A DNA stretch of 64,000 nucleotides. It comes from Symsagittifera roscoffensis (taxonomy: Eukaryota > Xenacoelomorpha > Acoela > Convolutidae). The notes below the pieces were generated by a model, which was given only the letters and a program-made list of their open reading frames with translations, did no database searches and was not told the origin of the DNA. Where the stretch lies: the NCBI RefSeq assembly GCF_963678635.1, contig NC_087064.1, positions 18,464,509-18,528,508 of the forward strand. Direction: 5' to 3'. Position numbers and translations under genes: made by a program. Below are positions 13,601 through 24,600 of this stretch, in pieces. Position 1 is the first letter of the stretch. Every line of letters begins with the position of its first letter.

Positions 13601-16600
13601 TTTTTTCGACTAAATGAAAACTTCAATTCGGAAACATAACCGTCAGCATTAAATAAGCATTAGTATCAGTAAACGAACAGCCGCTAAGCTGACAGTACTT
13701 CGAAAGACAGACACTGAACTGAAAGCAAAAAAAATTCATTAAAATTATAGTCACAAAAAACTTTCGGTGATAACATTTTTAAAAGTTGTAACTTACACAC
13801 AACAGCCCTGAATTATTTTTTGCTCTTTAAATGTCACAAAAAAAGCTGAATGAAAAAAATATTCAGAATCCGAGTTGGTTGAATAGAAGACCACGTAAAC
13901 TGACGATTGTTGACTGTTCGAGTAAGAAAAAAAACTTCATGCTTTGGAAACAAAGCCAAAAAAAAACAGACACAAAATTCCGGCAAATTGCTTTTTCTGA
14001 AAAAAAAAATTAATTTCATAACGACTGAAGGATGCAAGACCTTATACATATCAAACGGTGCAAAGGCAACACTGTTAACTCTAGACCAATAGGAAGGAGC
14101 CTCCAATTTGCTGAGGTTCAAAAAAGTAAATTCAATTTCTTACAGATAGCAATTATTCAAACAAAAGGAAAGGAAGCCGACAAAAATAGGGCAAAATAGA
14201 CATTTTTAGAGGTAATGTGAATTTTTCAATCAATTTGCATTAAACAATAGTATACAGAGGCTAAGTGGAGGTTGGCATCACTTGCATCACAATCGAAAAA
14301 AGAAATTGAGATGTTAAAAAAACCAAGTCTAGCCACACGTAAATTTTCATATGCCTCAATAAAAATTCGTTTTAGGCAAACATGCAAGACAATTGAATAT
14401 TAAATTAGCAACCGAACAAAACTTCGTCCCCTGAAACAACAAAAAACAACATTTCCACTTGTAATTACAAGAAAACTTTAAGCAGCCACCAGTTGAGCCG
14501 AAAAACATTGATTTTTTTAAAATCAAGTTTCACGTCCCTACTGAAAGTAAAATGAACAACACTTGCAATTTTAATGAAAGTTGCTTATAGCACATACAAA
14601 ATCCGTGATGTAATAACTAAGCCGACAAAACTTCAGCAGACCAACGAAAGTCCGACAGTTCAATTTTACCAGAAAAATGTTCAATTTCAAACATGCTGAA
14701 AATAACAAGGTCCTGCCGGGATTCGAAGCCAAAGTTAAGAGCGCTACCTCTAGGCCAAGTGGGAAAAAACCTGGAAGCTGAAAAATTCAATAACAAAACA
14801 CTTTCATTTTCTTACAGATATGTAATTAAAATCCTTTACGAGAAAAAAGGCCTTGTTCACGATTACAAGATACTTGCTCCCGCAAGTGTAATTATGTTAC
14901 ATGAAGTAAGTTGCCGAATCAATGCTTTCATATTACCTTTATTTCAGCACTTGCACGTGTTGGAAACAGATTTGTAAAAGCTGTTTTCAGGAAAAAAAAA
15001 GTATAGTTCGCATTAATTAAGCAACCAAAAAATTTACACAGAGAGAGGCGAAGCAGAGCTTCGCACAACTTGCGATCGGAAAAAAAGGCTATAATTAAAA
15101 TCAAACGAAAAAAAAATAAATTAAAAAAAATCGTTATTGATATTAAAAATTGCAAAAAGGCCCAAATTATCCGAAAAAATACTGTACCATTGACCATTGA
15201 AAACTATACAAGCAACTTTCGGATGGATAGAGAGAAGCCGAGTACTCAGTAGACGATTTTTTTTAAATAAAACGAATAATTAACAAATCGAGATGGTAAA
15301 ATTACAATCAATGTAAATTCAAAATTCGATTTGGTCGGATTTTTGAAATGCTAAAACACTTACAATGGAAATTTTTTACAGTAAAAACAAACGAGTCTTA
15401 GATGTTGCAACTAAGCCGACAAATATTAGGCAGACGATTTTAATTTAAACAGAAAATATCCCTTTGCCGTCCAAAGCGTAATCTAACCCCCAGGCTAAGT
15501 TCACAGGACTCACTTAGAAACTTGAATTTGTTATGAGCCAAGGTACTAACTGGAAACCACATGAGCCATGTGAACAAAGATATTTGCTGGAAAAAAATCA
15601 ATTACCCGATTGCAATACCACTGCTTATCGCAATAAGAATCAAGTGTCAACTAAACAAACAGAAAATCGGTAGACGCCAGTTGAGCCGGAAAGAAACCTT
15701 TTGTCATGAGAAGTTTAAAGTTTAGAAACTCCCTCGTAACATGTTCGTAACATACCAATGAAAACCTTTGTTTTCATACAACAAATCACTAGGTGACTAA
15801 GCGGATTAAAGAAAAACCCGAAAACGAACAAAATTTTCAAGCAAAAAACAAAAACCGAAATTATAAAAATCAAGGTTGGTAAATAGACAAAATATTCCTG
15901 TAATTTGTATATTTACCAGCAGTGATTTTGTTTAGTCTTTTTTTTTCACTTGAAAAGTTTATTCAGTTTCGGATTGTATTAAATCCGTTTAGTCACCTAA
16001 TATTGCGTTGTTTGGAAGATATAACTTTTATCCTTTGGTTTTTTCCAAGGAAGTTTCAAATATTTATAGCTCAAACCGTTTCTGTTAAACTAAAACAATA
16101 AATCAATTTGAATTTACAAATTAAATTTGATTCGGTTCTAATGTAAGTTATCAATTATTCCATTAGTTTCTGTACGACAAGAACTTCGGTGACATAGCTT
16201 TTCGCACCACTGGCCTCGTAAATGAAAGTTTGTCGTCGGGATAAAACTTGTCAATTGACTTGTAAGAAAATGTATAAGTGAGCGTTGTTTACCAGCCTGT
16301 ATATGTCTGGGAAGTGTTCATGTAGGATGTTGAGTACCCTAGTGCCCAGTCCTGAGCCGGTGCCCCCTCCCATGGAGTGGAGGAGAAAGAAGGACTGTAG
16401 AGCATCACAGTGCTCACTGGCCTGTCGTACCACCTCTACTATACTCTCTTCATATCTGCTCCCATACTCATAGAAACCTACACAACATAACCACATTATC
16501 ACACCAGAGGATAGGAATTTTAATGTTTATTGTATCGACCATTTTGGTAAATTTCGATTCGGCTGTGTTTTCCAAGCATAATGAGCTTCAATTTAGAACT

Positions 16601-17553
16601 AGTTACAAAAACTAGGTACCAGGCAACAAAAAACTATTTGAATTTTTTAGAACTTCTAATCTCAGCACCGATCATGCAATCGTTATTATTTAAAGCAGGT
16701 AAAAAGACTTAAAAGCAAGTGTTTTACATCCAGCTTTGAGTTCCAGTCTTTGCTTTGTTATATAGCGGGGCGGATCCAGGATTTCCATTTAAGTTGACCG
16801 AACTGATTATTCGAGCGCTCATTAGCTGATAAAGAACATCTTGACCCGTTTTCGAGCTTTTTGGAATGTTTTGAGCAGGTCGAGTACCTGAGCTAAAAAC
16901 AACCGGAAGAAAAACGAACCGTGGGTAACTTTCTAACTGATTTATGGTTTTCTTCTGGAGTTCTGACGTAATCCCAATAGCTTTTTTGAATATCACTTAC
17001 ACAATTAGTTTCTGTTCTTAAGCTTCTTTGTAAATTCAATCATCAATTGAAGAGAGTAGACTAGCTTAAACTCACCTACGGCCCAGTTGTTTCCTGAGCC
17101 AGACACATCAGTGACAGTCTGCGTGTGTTCGAATAAATCTCTCAGAGGTCCTTGCATCACACAGTTTATCACTCGCTCCTCCATGTCTATCATCACAGCC
17201 CTCGCCTTCAGACTCTTCACTTTACCACCCACGCCCAAGTCCTATATCAACATACAGCATCAGTTCAATTTCTACTCGGAAGACTATAGGACTAGAAATC
17301 ACTATTTTTCACATCATCATTCAGTTGGAGGGCTGAGTTGATTCAAATAATATGGACGAAGTTTGAGGCTAGTTTTCAATAGTCTACACACCTGTTGTGA
17401 GGATGGGTCCACATTGCGGAAGAAACTCTGATAGGCTGAGTCAAAGTTGTTCTTCGGGTTAATTGTGGCATGTTCTCTCAAGGCTAAATCCCAGAAGCGA
17501 GACCCGATCTGGTTGCCACACTGTCCGATCGACACTACGATACTTTGAGTCAT
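1699..17553 (-). CDS. TUBE1: Epsilon-tubulin, eight exons
   Basis: Epsilon-tubulin, a centriolar tubulin needed with delta-tubulin for stable triplet microtubules. Exons in transcript order: 17553-17392, 17241-17076, 16477-16297, 8054-7759 (or its copy 12524-12229), 7379-7177, 6713-6556, 6051-5854, 1831-1699. Lengths sum to 1497 nt, giving 498 aa, slightly longer than the human protein. The start MTQSIVVSIGQCGNQIG carries the N-terminal nucleotide-loop motif. GGGTGSG, the tubulin signature, is at residues 146-152. Exon joins are in frame and match the family order: FRNVD, SGSGNNWAVG, DDVITSPYNS, NNLVAHLLLNLTASSRFEGS, ADPKHDIYIACALL, HWNEDGWKAGIC, and a tail ending VPRLQVL. Intron 3 appears to use a GC donor (CAG|GCTGGT); other borders are GT-AG. 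Exon 4 is duplicated within a 4470-bp tandem repeat; using both copies would shift the frame, since 296 is not a multiple of 3. Confidence 0.94.
1914..2330 (-). repeat. tRNA-core repeat element
   Basis: Copy of the dispersed element that begins AGAGGCGAAGCGGAG and ends near CTTGCTCCTGCGAG. Between them, at about 2200-2277 on the minus strand, is a tRNA-like block with A-box-like TGGTCTAGAGG and B-box-like GGTTCAAGTCC. The acceptor arms do not pair, so this is a tRNA-derived SINE-like core and not a tRNA gene. It lies in epsilon-tubulin intron 7. Confidence 0.55.
2355..2830. repeat. Local tandem repeats in epsilon-tubulin intron 7
   Basis: Two exact-length 45-bp units (2431-2475 and 2476-2520, TATGAGCTTTTACACTTCGC) sit inside about three larger, diverged units of roughly 180 bp. 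Each larger unit carries AAAACATAGCCAACAGACA followed by GTTGAATA and a stretch of GAAACCAAAAAA. Related AACATAGCCAACAGACA sequences occur near 20422 and 32440, so this is a dispersed family that has been locally amplified. Confidence 0.7.
3288..3928. repeat. Dispersed repeat, copy 1 of a local pair
   Basis: About 640 bp, repeated at 4545-5187. It starts TTTTTCTCGAGAGCGGGG, contains CCGCCGTAGGCAAAC and TTACGGACGATATATCC, and ends in a GAAGCTCCGCTTCG hairpin-like border followed by AACACTAGCAAGAAAA. It is preceded by CAGGGGCGGATCTAG; a similar GGGGCGGATCCAGG occurs alone at 16768. Both copies lie in epsilon-tubulin intron 7. Confidence 0.8.
3890..4460 (-). repeat. Second tRNA-core repeat family, copy 1
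   Basis: Begins at ACACAGATGTGAAGCTCCGC, contains a degenerate minus-strand tRNA-like block at about 4003-4070 (B-box-like GATTCGATCCC on the plus strand), then GCCACAAATAAAATAGCTAC and a long AT-rich tail with AATCGAACGTCAAAGCACAT. The same order of blocks recurs at 25750-26390, and partial copies are at 5150-5545 and 24840-25150. Confidence 0.55.
4545..5187. repeat. Dispersed repeat, copy 2 of a local pair
   Basis: Diverged copy of 3288-3928 in the same orientation, with the same block order from the CTCGAGAGCGG start to the CACTAGCAAGAAAA end. Between the two copies lies a member of another repeat family, so the pair may be a duplication or two independent insertions. Confidence 0.8.
9785..10425 (-). 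repeat. tRNA-core repeat element (duplicated at about 14254-14895)
   Basis: Starts ACAGAGGCTAAGTGGAGG and ends with the hairpin-like ACTTGCTCCCGCAAGT. A minus-strand tRNA-like block lies at about 10238-10302, with B-box-like TTCGAATCCCG and A-box-like TGGCCTAGAGG. The element sits inside the 4470-bp duplication, so it exists twice. A shorter relative follows at about 10568-11165. Confidence 0.55.
11827..11870 (-). pseudogene. Truncated copy of epsilon-tubulin exon 3
   Basis: The 3'-most 44 bp of exon 3 (encoding the end ...LHEHFPDIYR) created by the tandem duplication. It has no acceptor in front of it, because the duplication breakpoint falls inside exon 3, and is instead preceded by intron 4 sequence. 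It is therefore not expected to be spliced in, although its GC/GT donor region is intact. Confidence 0.85.
11871..16340. repeat. 4470-bp tandem duplication, right copy
   Basis: Second copy of the unit at 7401-11870. Its right end lies inside the intact exon 3 (16297-16477). It contributes a complete second exon 4 at 12229-12524 with its own acceptor and donor. The near identity points to a very recent event, a segregating variant, or an assembly duplication. Confidence 0.96.
12229..12524 (-). CDS. Duplicate exon 4 of epsilon-tubulin
   Basis: The encoded peptide is identical to that of 7759-8054 (FVVPVYPSIDQDDVITSP through the Ser-rich end). The acceptor (TTTAG|GTTTG) and donor (ACACAG|GTCGG) are preserved. 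The exon is 296 nt, starts in phase 2 and ends in phase 1. A transcript can use this copy or the left one, but including both would break the frame after the first. Whether either is skipped cannot be told from the sequence. Confidence 0.8.
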
Positions 17554-17930
17554 TCAAAATTGCTCAATTTATTATTCCATCATTTTAACCTTTTCATATC
17601 TGTAACCGATACAAAAACAATTGCTGTAATCATTGCTTGAAGCCCAAGCCTCAGTAATTTACCGCTCAGTGAACCGGTGTATCAGTAATTACCTATCAGT
17701 AAACCGAATTACGTAATAATTATTACAGCTGCTATTTCAAAAAATTTTCGCTTTCATAAGCTATTATAGTAAATTGCAATTCGCTAGGATCATGAAAAAA
17801 TGTCTTATTTCCATTTTTTGTTCTAAAATTAGTTTTGTGAAAGTAAAACGACTTTCTAACAATATTTGCGAATTCAATTTGTTTGGTTATATAAATGATA
17901 GATGCAAAAACTGCGGAATTCCAAATTATT
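17554..17930. other. Upstream region of epsilon-tubulin
   Basis: Non-coding and AT-rich. It holds short repeats of CAGTAATTAC and CAGTGAACCGG type around 17650-17710. The promoter of the minus-strand epsilon-tubulin gene should be here, but I see no clear TATA box. Confidence 0.4.
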
Positions 17931-18698
17931 GATCCAGTCCGCCCATTTTTAGTTTACTGATACCTCGATTCATTGAACTTCCACCGAAAAGGCAATTTTG
18001 ATTTTCTTCTTAATTTAATTTTATTCCCTGTCCCACATCCACAAAACCAAAAAATTGAAACTCGAGAAAGTAGAAACATTTTGTAATTGAACTAACATGC
18101 AGGAACAGTCTCTGCTACTATCACATAAGCCAAAAAATTTTATAAGTCAGTTTAACAACTTCAGACGATTCTCGCAGGGGCGACAACTCATGAAAATTTT
18201 CAATTCAGGACTAAATTTACTCATTCCACCGATGAAAAAATGTTGACTCAAACATTACCAACTGCTTGTTCCGACCATTGAAAATGAGTCGAAACTTTGT
18301 TTCGGGTGTTTTAGTTTTTTCTTTTTCTTGATTTCATGCAAAACCAAGTAACAAAAATAATCATATGATTAAGTCGAGTGATATTTCATATTTAAGTTTT
18401 TTGTCCCAAAGAAAAACCTCAAGACTAACTCTGCATACAATGAAAATCTTGAACTTTCTGATATTAAATATTTTCTGGTCACTTTTTGACAAGAAAAATT
18501 TTATGCAACATACCTATTTCAGTATGACTGTCGAATATGCTGAAGTTCACTAATTAAAAAAAAACATTCCGTATTTCTTGCTAATAACGTAAATGCATAC
18601 TATTTTTGGCAGTATTAATTTTAAATCAATTTTTTCGACTGATTTTTGCAACAACTGTTCTGACATTCTGTACTACTTGCACAGCAGCCGTTTGTACT
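17931..18698. repeat. 768-bp tandem duplication, unit 1
   Basis: Begins GATCCAGTCCGCCCATTTTT and ends TTGCACAGCAGCCGTTTGTACT. Inside it is TGTTCCGACCATTGAAAATG, the start of a dispersed family that ends TTCTGTACTACTTGCACAGC. No coding potential seen. Confidence 0.85.
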
Positions 18699-19482
18699 GA
18701 TCTAGTCCGCCCATTTTTAGTTTACTGATACCTCGATTCATTGACCTTCCACCGACAAGGCCATTTAAACTTAATATTATTCCCTTTCTTATATCCACAA
18801 AATATAAAAATTGAAACTCTAAAAAGGAGAACCATTTTTTAATTGAACTAACTTGCAGGAACAGTATGTGCTTCTATCACATAAGCCAGAAAATTTTATA
18901 AGTCAAATTTAACAACTTCGGACGATTGTCACAGGGGAGAGAACTCATGAAAATTTTCAATTCAGAACTAAACTTACTCATTCCAACAATGAAAAAATTG
19001 TGACTCAAAAATTGTTCCGTCCATTGAAAATGGGTAAAAACTTTGTATTCGGGTGTTTTAGTTTTTTCTTGATTTCATGCAAAATCGAGTAACACAAATA
19101 TTCATATGATTGGTTCGAGTGATATATCATATTGAAATCTTTTGTCGGAAAGAAAAACCTCAAGCCTAATTCTGCATAAAAAGAAAAACTTGAGTTTCTG
19201 AATTTTCAATATTTCTGGTCATTTTTTGGCAAAAAAGCTGTTATAAAATATGCCCACTGTAGTAGGACTGTCGAAGACGCTTAAGCTCTAGGCTTTTTCA
19301 GATCCTTTTATCACACCACGCACAAAAACTACCCTAATTTAAGAAAAAAAACATTCTATATTGTTAAAGGTGAAAATTCATATTATTTTTGAAGTACTAA
19401 TTTTAACTCCATTTTTTTCAAACTGTTTTGTAAGAACTCTTCTGACGTTCTGTACTCTTTGCACAGCAGCCGTTTGTTCTGG
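18699..19482. repeat. 768-bp tandem duplication, unit 2
   Basis: Direct, diverged copy of 17931-18698 with many substitutions and small indels, so it is much older than the epsilon-tubulin duplication. Relatives of the internal family occur at 31800-32385 and 41000-41185 (plus) and around 30690-31190 (opposite orientation). Confidence 0.85.
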
Positions 19483-21609
19483 TTATCGTGAGTTCAGATA
19501 TTGATTGTAGAATAAAAAACAATTAAAGAATAAAAAATCCAAGAAGCATTTTAGAGCTACTATAACTCTCATATCGAGAAAATTAAATTATTTTTAATTC
19601 ACAATTCGGTTTGAATACTTTAATAATCTGACTTGAAGATCTATTATGAATTAAATATCTTATTGGACTGCTCTCAAAGAGTGGGATATGATTATGGCAT
19701 GGGGGATTTTATCAGGATTCTCAATAGCCATTCTCTCGCTCTTATGATTTATAAAAATTCATGTGGCAAACTCAAGCCGGGCGAATGAAACAATTGTGAG
19801 AAGGAGGAAAATCGGTACAATGCCTTAGTACTGCATCACACAAACTTTTTCCATTTATTGCAATCAGGGAGAATTAAAATTTCCAAAACTTGAGACGACA
19901 ATATTGATTTAAAGGCGAAATTACAAAACCTCTCAAAAAACTCGGCAAAAAATTCTGGAATGCAATTACTTGCACAAAACTAGAATACATTGAAGTGATT
20001 ATCAACTATAAGCAAAAAAAGCTCATATCACAGGCAAATTTCTTCCAACACAAAAAAAATGGGAGGCCATACAAAATTCTGACAATGATTTTTTCACGAG
20101 GAAAAATTCCGTTTAGAAGAAACAACAGGTTCGGGAAGGACTTTTGTCTTTGCAGGCATGTGCGTTACTTCAACGCCATATACGCGGATTAACGCCTTGA
20201 TTTTGATTTTATAAGAACCGAGATGTCAAATGATTTTGTTTAACTTGTTGCTCACCCGAAAAGGTAGTTAATCGGATGTGCTTAATCGCAAGCGAAATAA
20301 AAAAAATCCCAGTTTCTGCAAAATCAATCAGTTTTCTGTGATATTAGCACAATTGATACTGGATACCTTTTTACACCATAGAAAAAAGAGCTTGAAGTTG
20401 AATAAACTTCCTACATTGACACAAAACATAGCCAACAGACAGTTCGAAAAGAGTCATTAACACAAATTAAAAAAAAAAAACTCAATGATTGAAAAAACTG
20501 TAATTTTCGAATTTCAAAGTATAAACATTATGGTCGTGAAACTCTTAGAAACTTATTATTGAAACTTCTATGGTAAAATTGTCCCAATTTGAGAAAACTG
20601 AATCAAATGGTAATTATTCGGCTGGGAAATCTGAAAATCAAATTCCACTTTTGAAAATAGAAGTAGATCACGTTTTTGGTGACCTTTACACTTAAGCTGT
20701 TTGATAGTGGACTTTGCTTTCCTTTCAACAAAATAAATGGAGTGAACTCAAAAGAAATCAAAAGTCAAACCCCGAAAAATCAAGACTTATTCCTGAAAAA
20801 AAAATATCAAGACCTATATAAGAGTATTCGCGACGTTTTTGACTCTTAACTATAATTTTTGATGTTCTGACCATAACTGTCGTCAGAAAAAACTGTTCTA
20901 CTTGTACAATCGATCCCCTTTTCTTACATATTCCTTTCTGCTGAGTTTCTCGGAAGAAGAATTACATTTCATGAAAAATATTCTAATCTGTAATTTAAAT
21001 AATTAAAACGAAGATACCTCATAATTACTCTATGATGTAACAAACAAAATCATTAGGCGAAAACTGGCTGAAAAATAAAGACGAAAGCCTCTAAAAGATT
21101 AGTGGAGTAAATTAGGCGAAAAGAGAAGAGAAGACGAGACGACGACTTGCAATTGATGAGCTCATTACAATTCATTCACTGCCATACATCAGTATTAGTG
21201 CTACTAACTTTTCATTCCTGAGAACGTCTGAAATTAGTGAGAAATAGAACAATGGTAGGTACAACAGAGATGAGCCTCAATCAATTATTACTACATAACT
21301 AAGAGTTCAACTTTAATATGGGGTAAATTCAAGCTTAACATTTAAATAGTTGCAATCGACGTTTGAATGAGGTAAAAATTTTTTAACTGTTTTTAATTTC
21401 GAACTGATCCGATTTTGATTTTTTAAGGAAAATGGTCCAAAAAGAACACAAAAGTTTAGAATATCTAGCAGTTAAAAGAGCTTGAATTTACTCCTTTCAA
21501 TTATATGTAATACTACTTTTCGAGGAAATTGGTAAAGCAGCGATTTAAAACCGATAGCAACTGATGAGAGTAAATTGTGGACTAATTTGTAATCTACGCC
21601 ATTTATAGA
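19483..21609. other. Intergenic, no gene seen
   Basis: AT-rich sequence downstream of the NudE-like gene. It has a fragment of the AACATAGCCAACAGACAG repeat family near 20424. The 3' UTR of the NudE-like gene should lie just below 21610. Confidence 0.45.
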
Positions 21610-24600
21610 CTAGTAGTACCGTATCTGATCGTTTAAAGAGGCCCCTTCCGTACTGTGAACAAACTCCGAAACCGCATCAGATTGGTTGATTCCATCGCCG
21701 ATTGTTTGAAGTCCGTTATTTGTGTTCGTTGCCCCGGTGGGAATGGCCACAGAATACATTCTACATGACTCCAGCTTGCTTTCTAGGTTGGACACTTTCC
21801 GCAGAAGGTCGCTGACTATTTGCAGTGCCTGAGATCTGGACGAGTGACGCATGGACATACTTTGACCCTGTTGAGAGTGATGGTGTGTTTGGTTCATGGA
21901 CTTCTTGATAGGGTGCACTTTAGCTGTCGGTGGCTGCTGCTGAGCTAAGTCTCCTTTTTCGTGATTTGCTGAAATAGAAAAACTTGTACCTAACACCCTT
22001 CAAAATAATCGATGAAAGATTCAAAGACGAAAACACGCAACAAATATGCCATGAGTTAGAAAAAATATATCTAGCTTTCCTTGTATAATTGAATACATTT
22101 GTCTAGTTTCAAAAACAATCTGCCAAAGAATACAAATTTGCATCTAAACTTTAAATCACAATTCCCAATCATAGATACTCTAACTAATCTAGAAACTCAA
22201 ACTGGACAAAGGGTCGTTAGATATGTGGAAATTAAGGTGCTTTCAGGAACCCTGAAGCAAAACTCGGGTCCATGATGATTAAGGCGTTGTTCATATTAAT
22301 GCGGGATCTATCTTTCATTCTAGTTTTTTTTCTAGCGACCTAAACGTCATATTGCTACCAGCTCGTTCAAACAAAATTTTAACTTACTTGAGTACACGCC
22401 GTTCGTACTTAATGCACTGCTGGTTGTATTGCCTGCACGGGGTGGGAACTGGTACATTTGGAGATTGGAACCCCCTAGTGGAGTTGTGGGCTCCGTCTTG
22501 ATGCTGACAGAACCCATCCTGCTGCGAGGTAACGTGCTCGGAGTTGTCGACACTCCATTATGTTCCGAAGACTCTTTCTTGACTCCATTCATGATTGTAT
22601 TGTTATTGTTGATGGTGTTGTTATTGTGGATACTTCCATTTGACAGTGTTGAGTCCTGTTTCACATGTGATGCTGCTGTTGTGTTGTTGGAAAGGTGTTG
22701 CGAAGTGTTGTTGTTGTTTGTTGAGGCATCGAGGATGGAGGCAGAAGCACTGCTCTTCAGTTTCTGCACTTTAATCTCTTGTTCCATATCTCTGAACTCG
22801 TCTTTCATCCTCTGCAGTGCCTCCGACAACTGGTCCTTCTGGATCACTTCCTCTTCCAAAGAACACAGCCTGAGGAGGTGCGATTCTAGTTCTGAAAACA
22901 CAAATATCTAGCATTCAACAACTCTGATTGGAGTACGACAACTCCGGGTCAGCATTCACTTAAATCAAGGAACAAAAATTGAAACAACGAATCCGAAAGC
23001 GACAATTTTTTCAATAGGGGGTTTCATTCAAAAACTTGCTTTGGTCATGATAATTAAATTTTCACGCACGAAATTGAGCATATCGCCATACATTTGTACG
23101 AATCAGAAACTGCACATGTTTCTAGCAGACTTTTGAGAAAAATTGTTCGTAAACTGAAGCAAGTAAATATACTACTCTAATACTACTATAAAATGCAAAT
23201 ACTACTCTTTTTTTTCCTGCTAGCCATCACGTGGCAGCATTCACAATTAGCCGACTTGACTAACCGTCTCTGAGTGTTTCTATGGTGTAATTGGCCCTCC
23301 TCTCTGATTGGATGAGGGAGTCGTTCTCATTCTCCAGATGCCGCACCCTCTCTCCCAGCTCCCCCAATTTCACCTCCTGTCTGTCTCGTATCCCTATCAG
23401 CTCATTGTTCTCCTTCTGCACCTCACCGTACCTCTACAGAACAAAAAACATACCAATGTCAGGTTACTGCGAAATGTATTCAATTTTTACAAGACTCTCA
23501 AGAAAAAACAGAATGATAAACTGTCTAGATTTGAAAAACTATTCTCGTTGTCAGTGCGAATTTTCAAATCTAGTCCATCGCATAAAGTCGGCATTTTAAA
23601 ACAATGACAACTACTTGTACTTAGGACTTTTCTCACTACTTGTACTTAATTTTTTTTCACTAGAATCTGACTTAAAATCTAGCCTGGGGAGCAAAATATT
23701 GTTTAAAATCTTATTTTCGGTTGCTGTGCAAGTAGCAAATGTTCCGACCACAATCATAACAAATTTTCTCTTAAAATTAGCGTCATTTTTGCGCAGGGTC
23801 TGATATAAAATTATACAAACGCGTAGAATATTTGTGAGACAAACATAAAAGACAACAGTAGTCTTCAAAAAAGGAATAAAAAAACACTTTTTTCATAAAT
23901 TTTATAAGAACGCAATTTTATAAGAAGAATTTTATAAGACGCATCCCTCCGAAACAAGCAAAAGCATTTGAAACAACTTGCCCTTAAAACTGCGCAATAC
24001 AAGTTGACTAAACCGATATAACACATAACGCACCCGTTTCACCGAACAACAAAAATATATATAAAATTATTAAAAATCAGAGTTAGTTATTTTACTAACT
24101 ACAGCGCAACTTTCATTCGAAGTAAAAAGTGTTTGAATCAAAACTTAAAACAATTCCAGATTTGAAAAAAAAACTACTTGAAAAGCTTACCCGATAAAAC
24201 AAATTGCATTTGAAAAAATCAGCCGACATAAATTAGGACGAAAACCACAAATCCGAAAAAAGGTCAACATATCAAAACAAATTTAATATGAAATTAGTTA
24301 CTAGCCCACATGAACTAAAATTTATTTTTATTTGTGTCAGAATTGAGCATGATGGCAGAATTTTAAAAATTGTTCACGAGAAACAGTCAAGTTTCCGATT
24401 GCAAGTCTAGTTTCTCGCAAGGAAAAGTGTTTAAATTTCGGGTACCTGAATGTGTGGAAAACAAAACAAAAACAAAAACCCACCTGAAGACAAAAGTTCC
24501 TCCACAATTTCATTGGTCTGAACAACAAGAGTAGCACAGAAGTATCGCACTAAGTTTTGACCACATTTTTTTTCTCTTTCTCTCCGAGAACGTTATAAAG

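Noticed and set aside
22429-22911. 160-codon plus-strand frame
   Set aside because: It lies antisense to exon 3 of the NudE-like gene and reflects that exon's codon bias (Leu-rich shadow of Asn/Gln codons).
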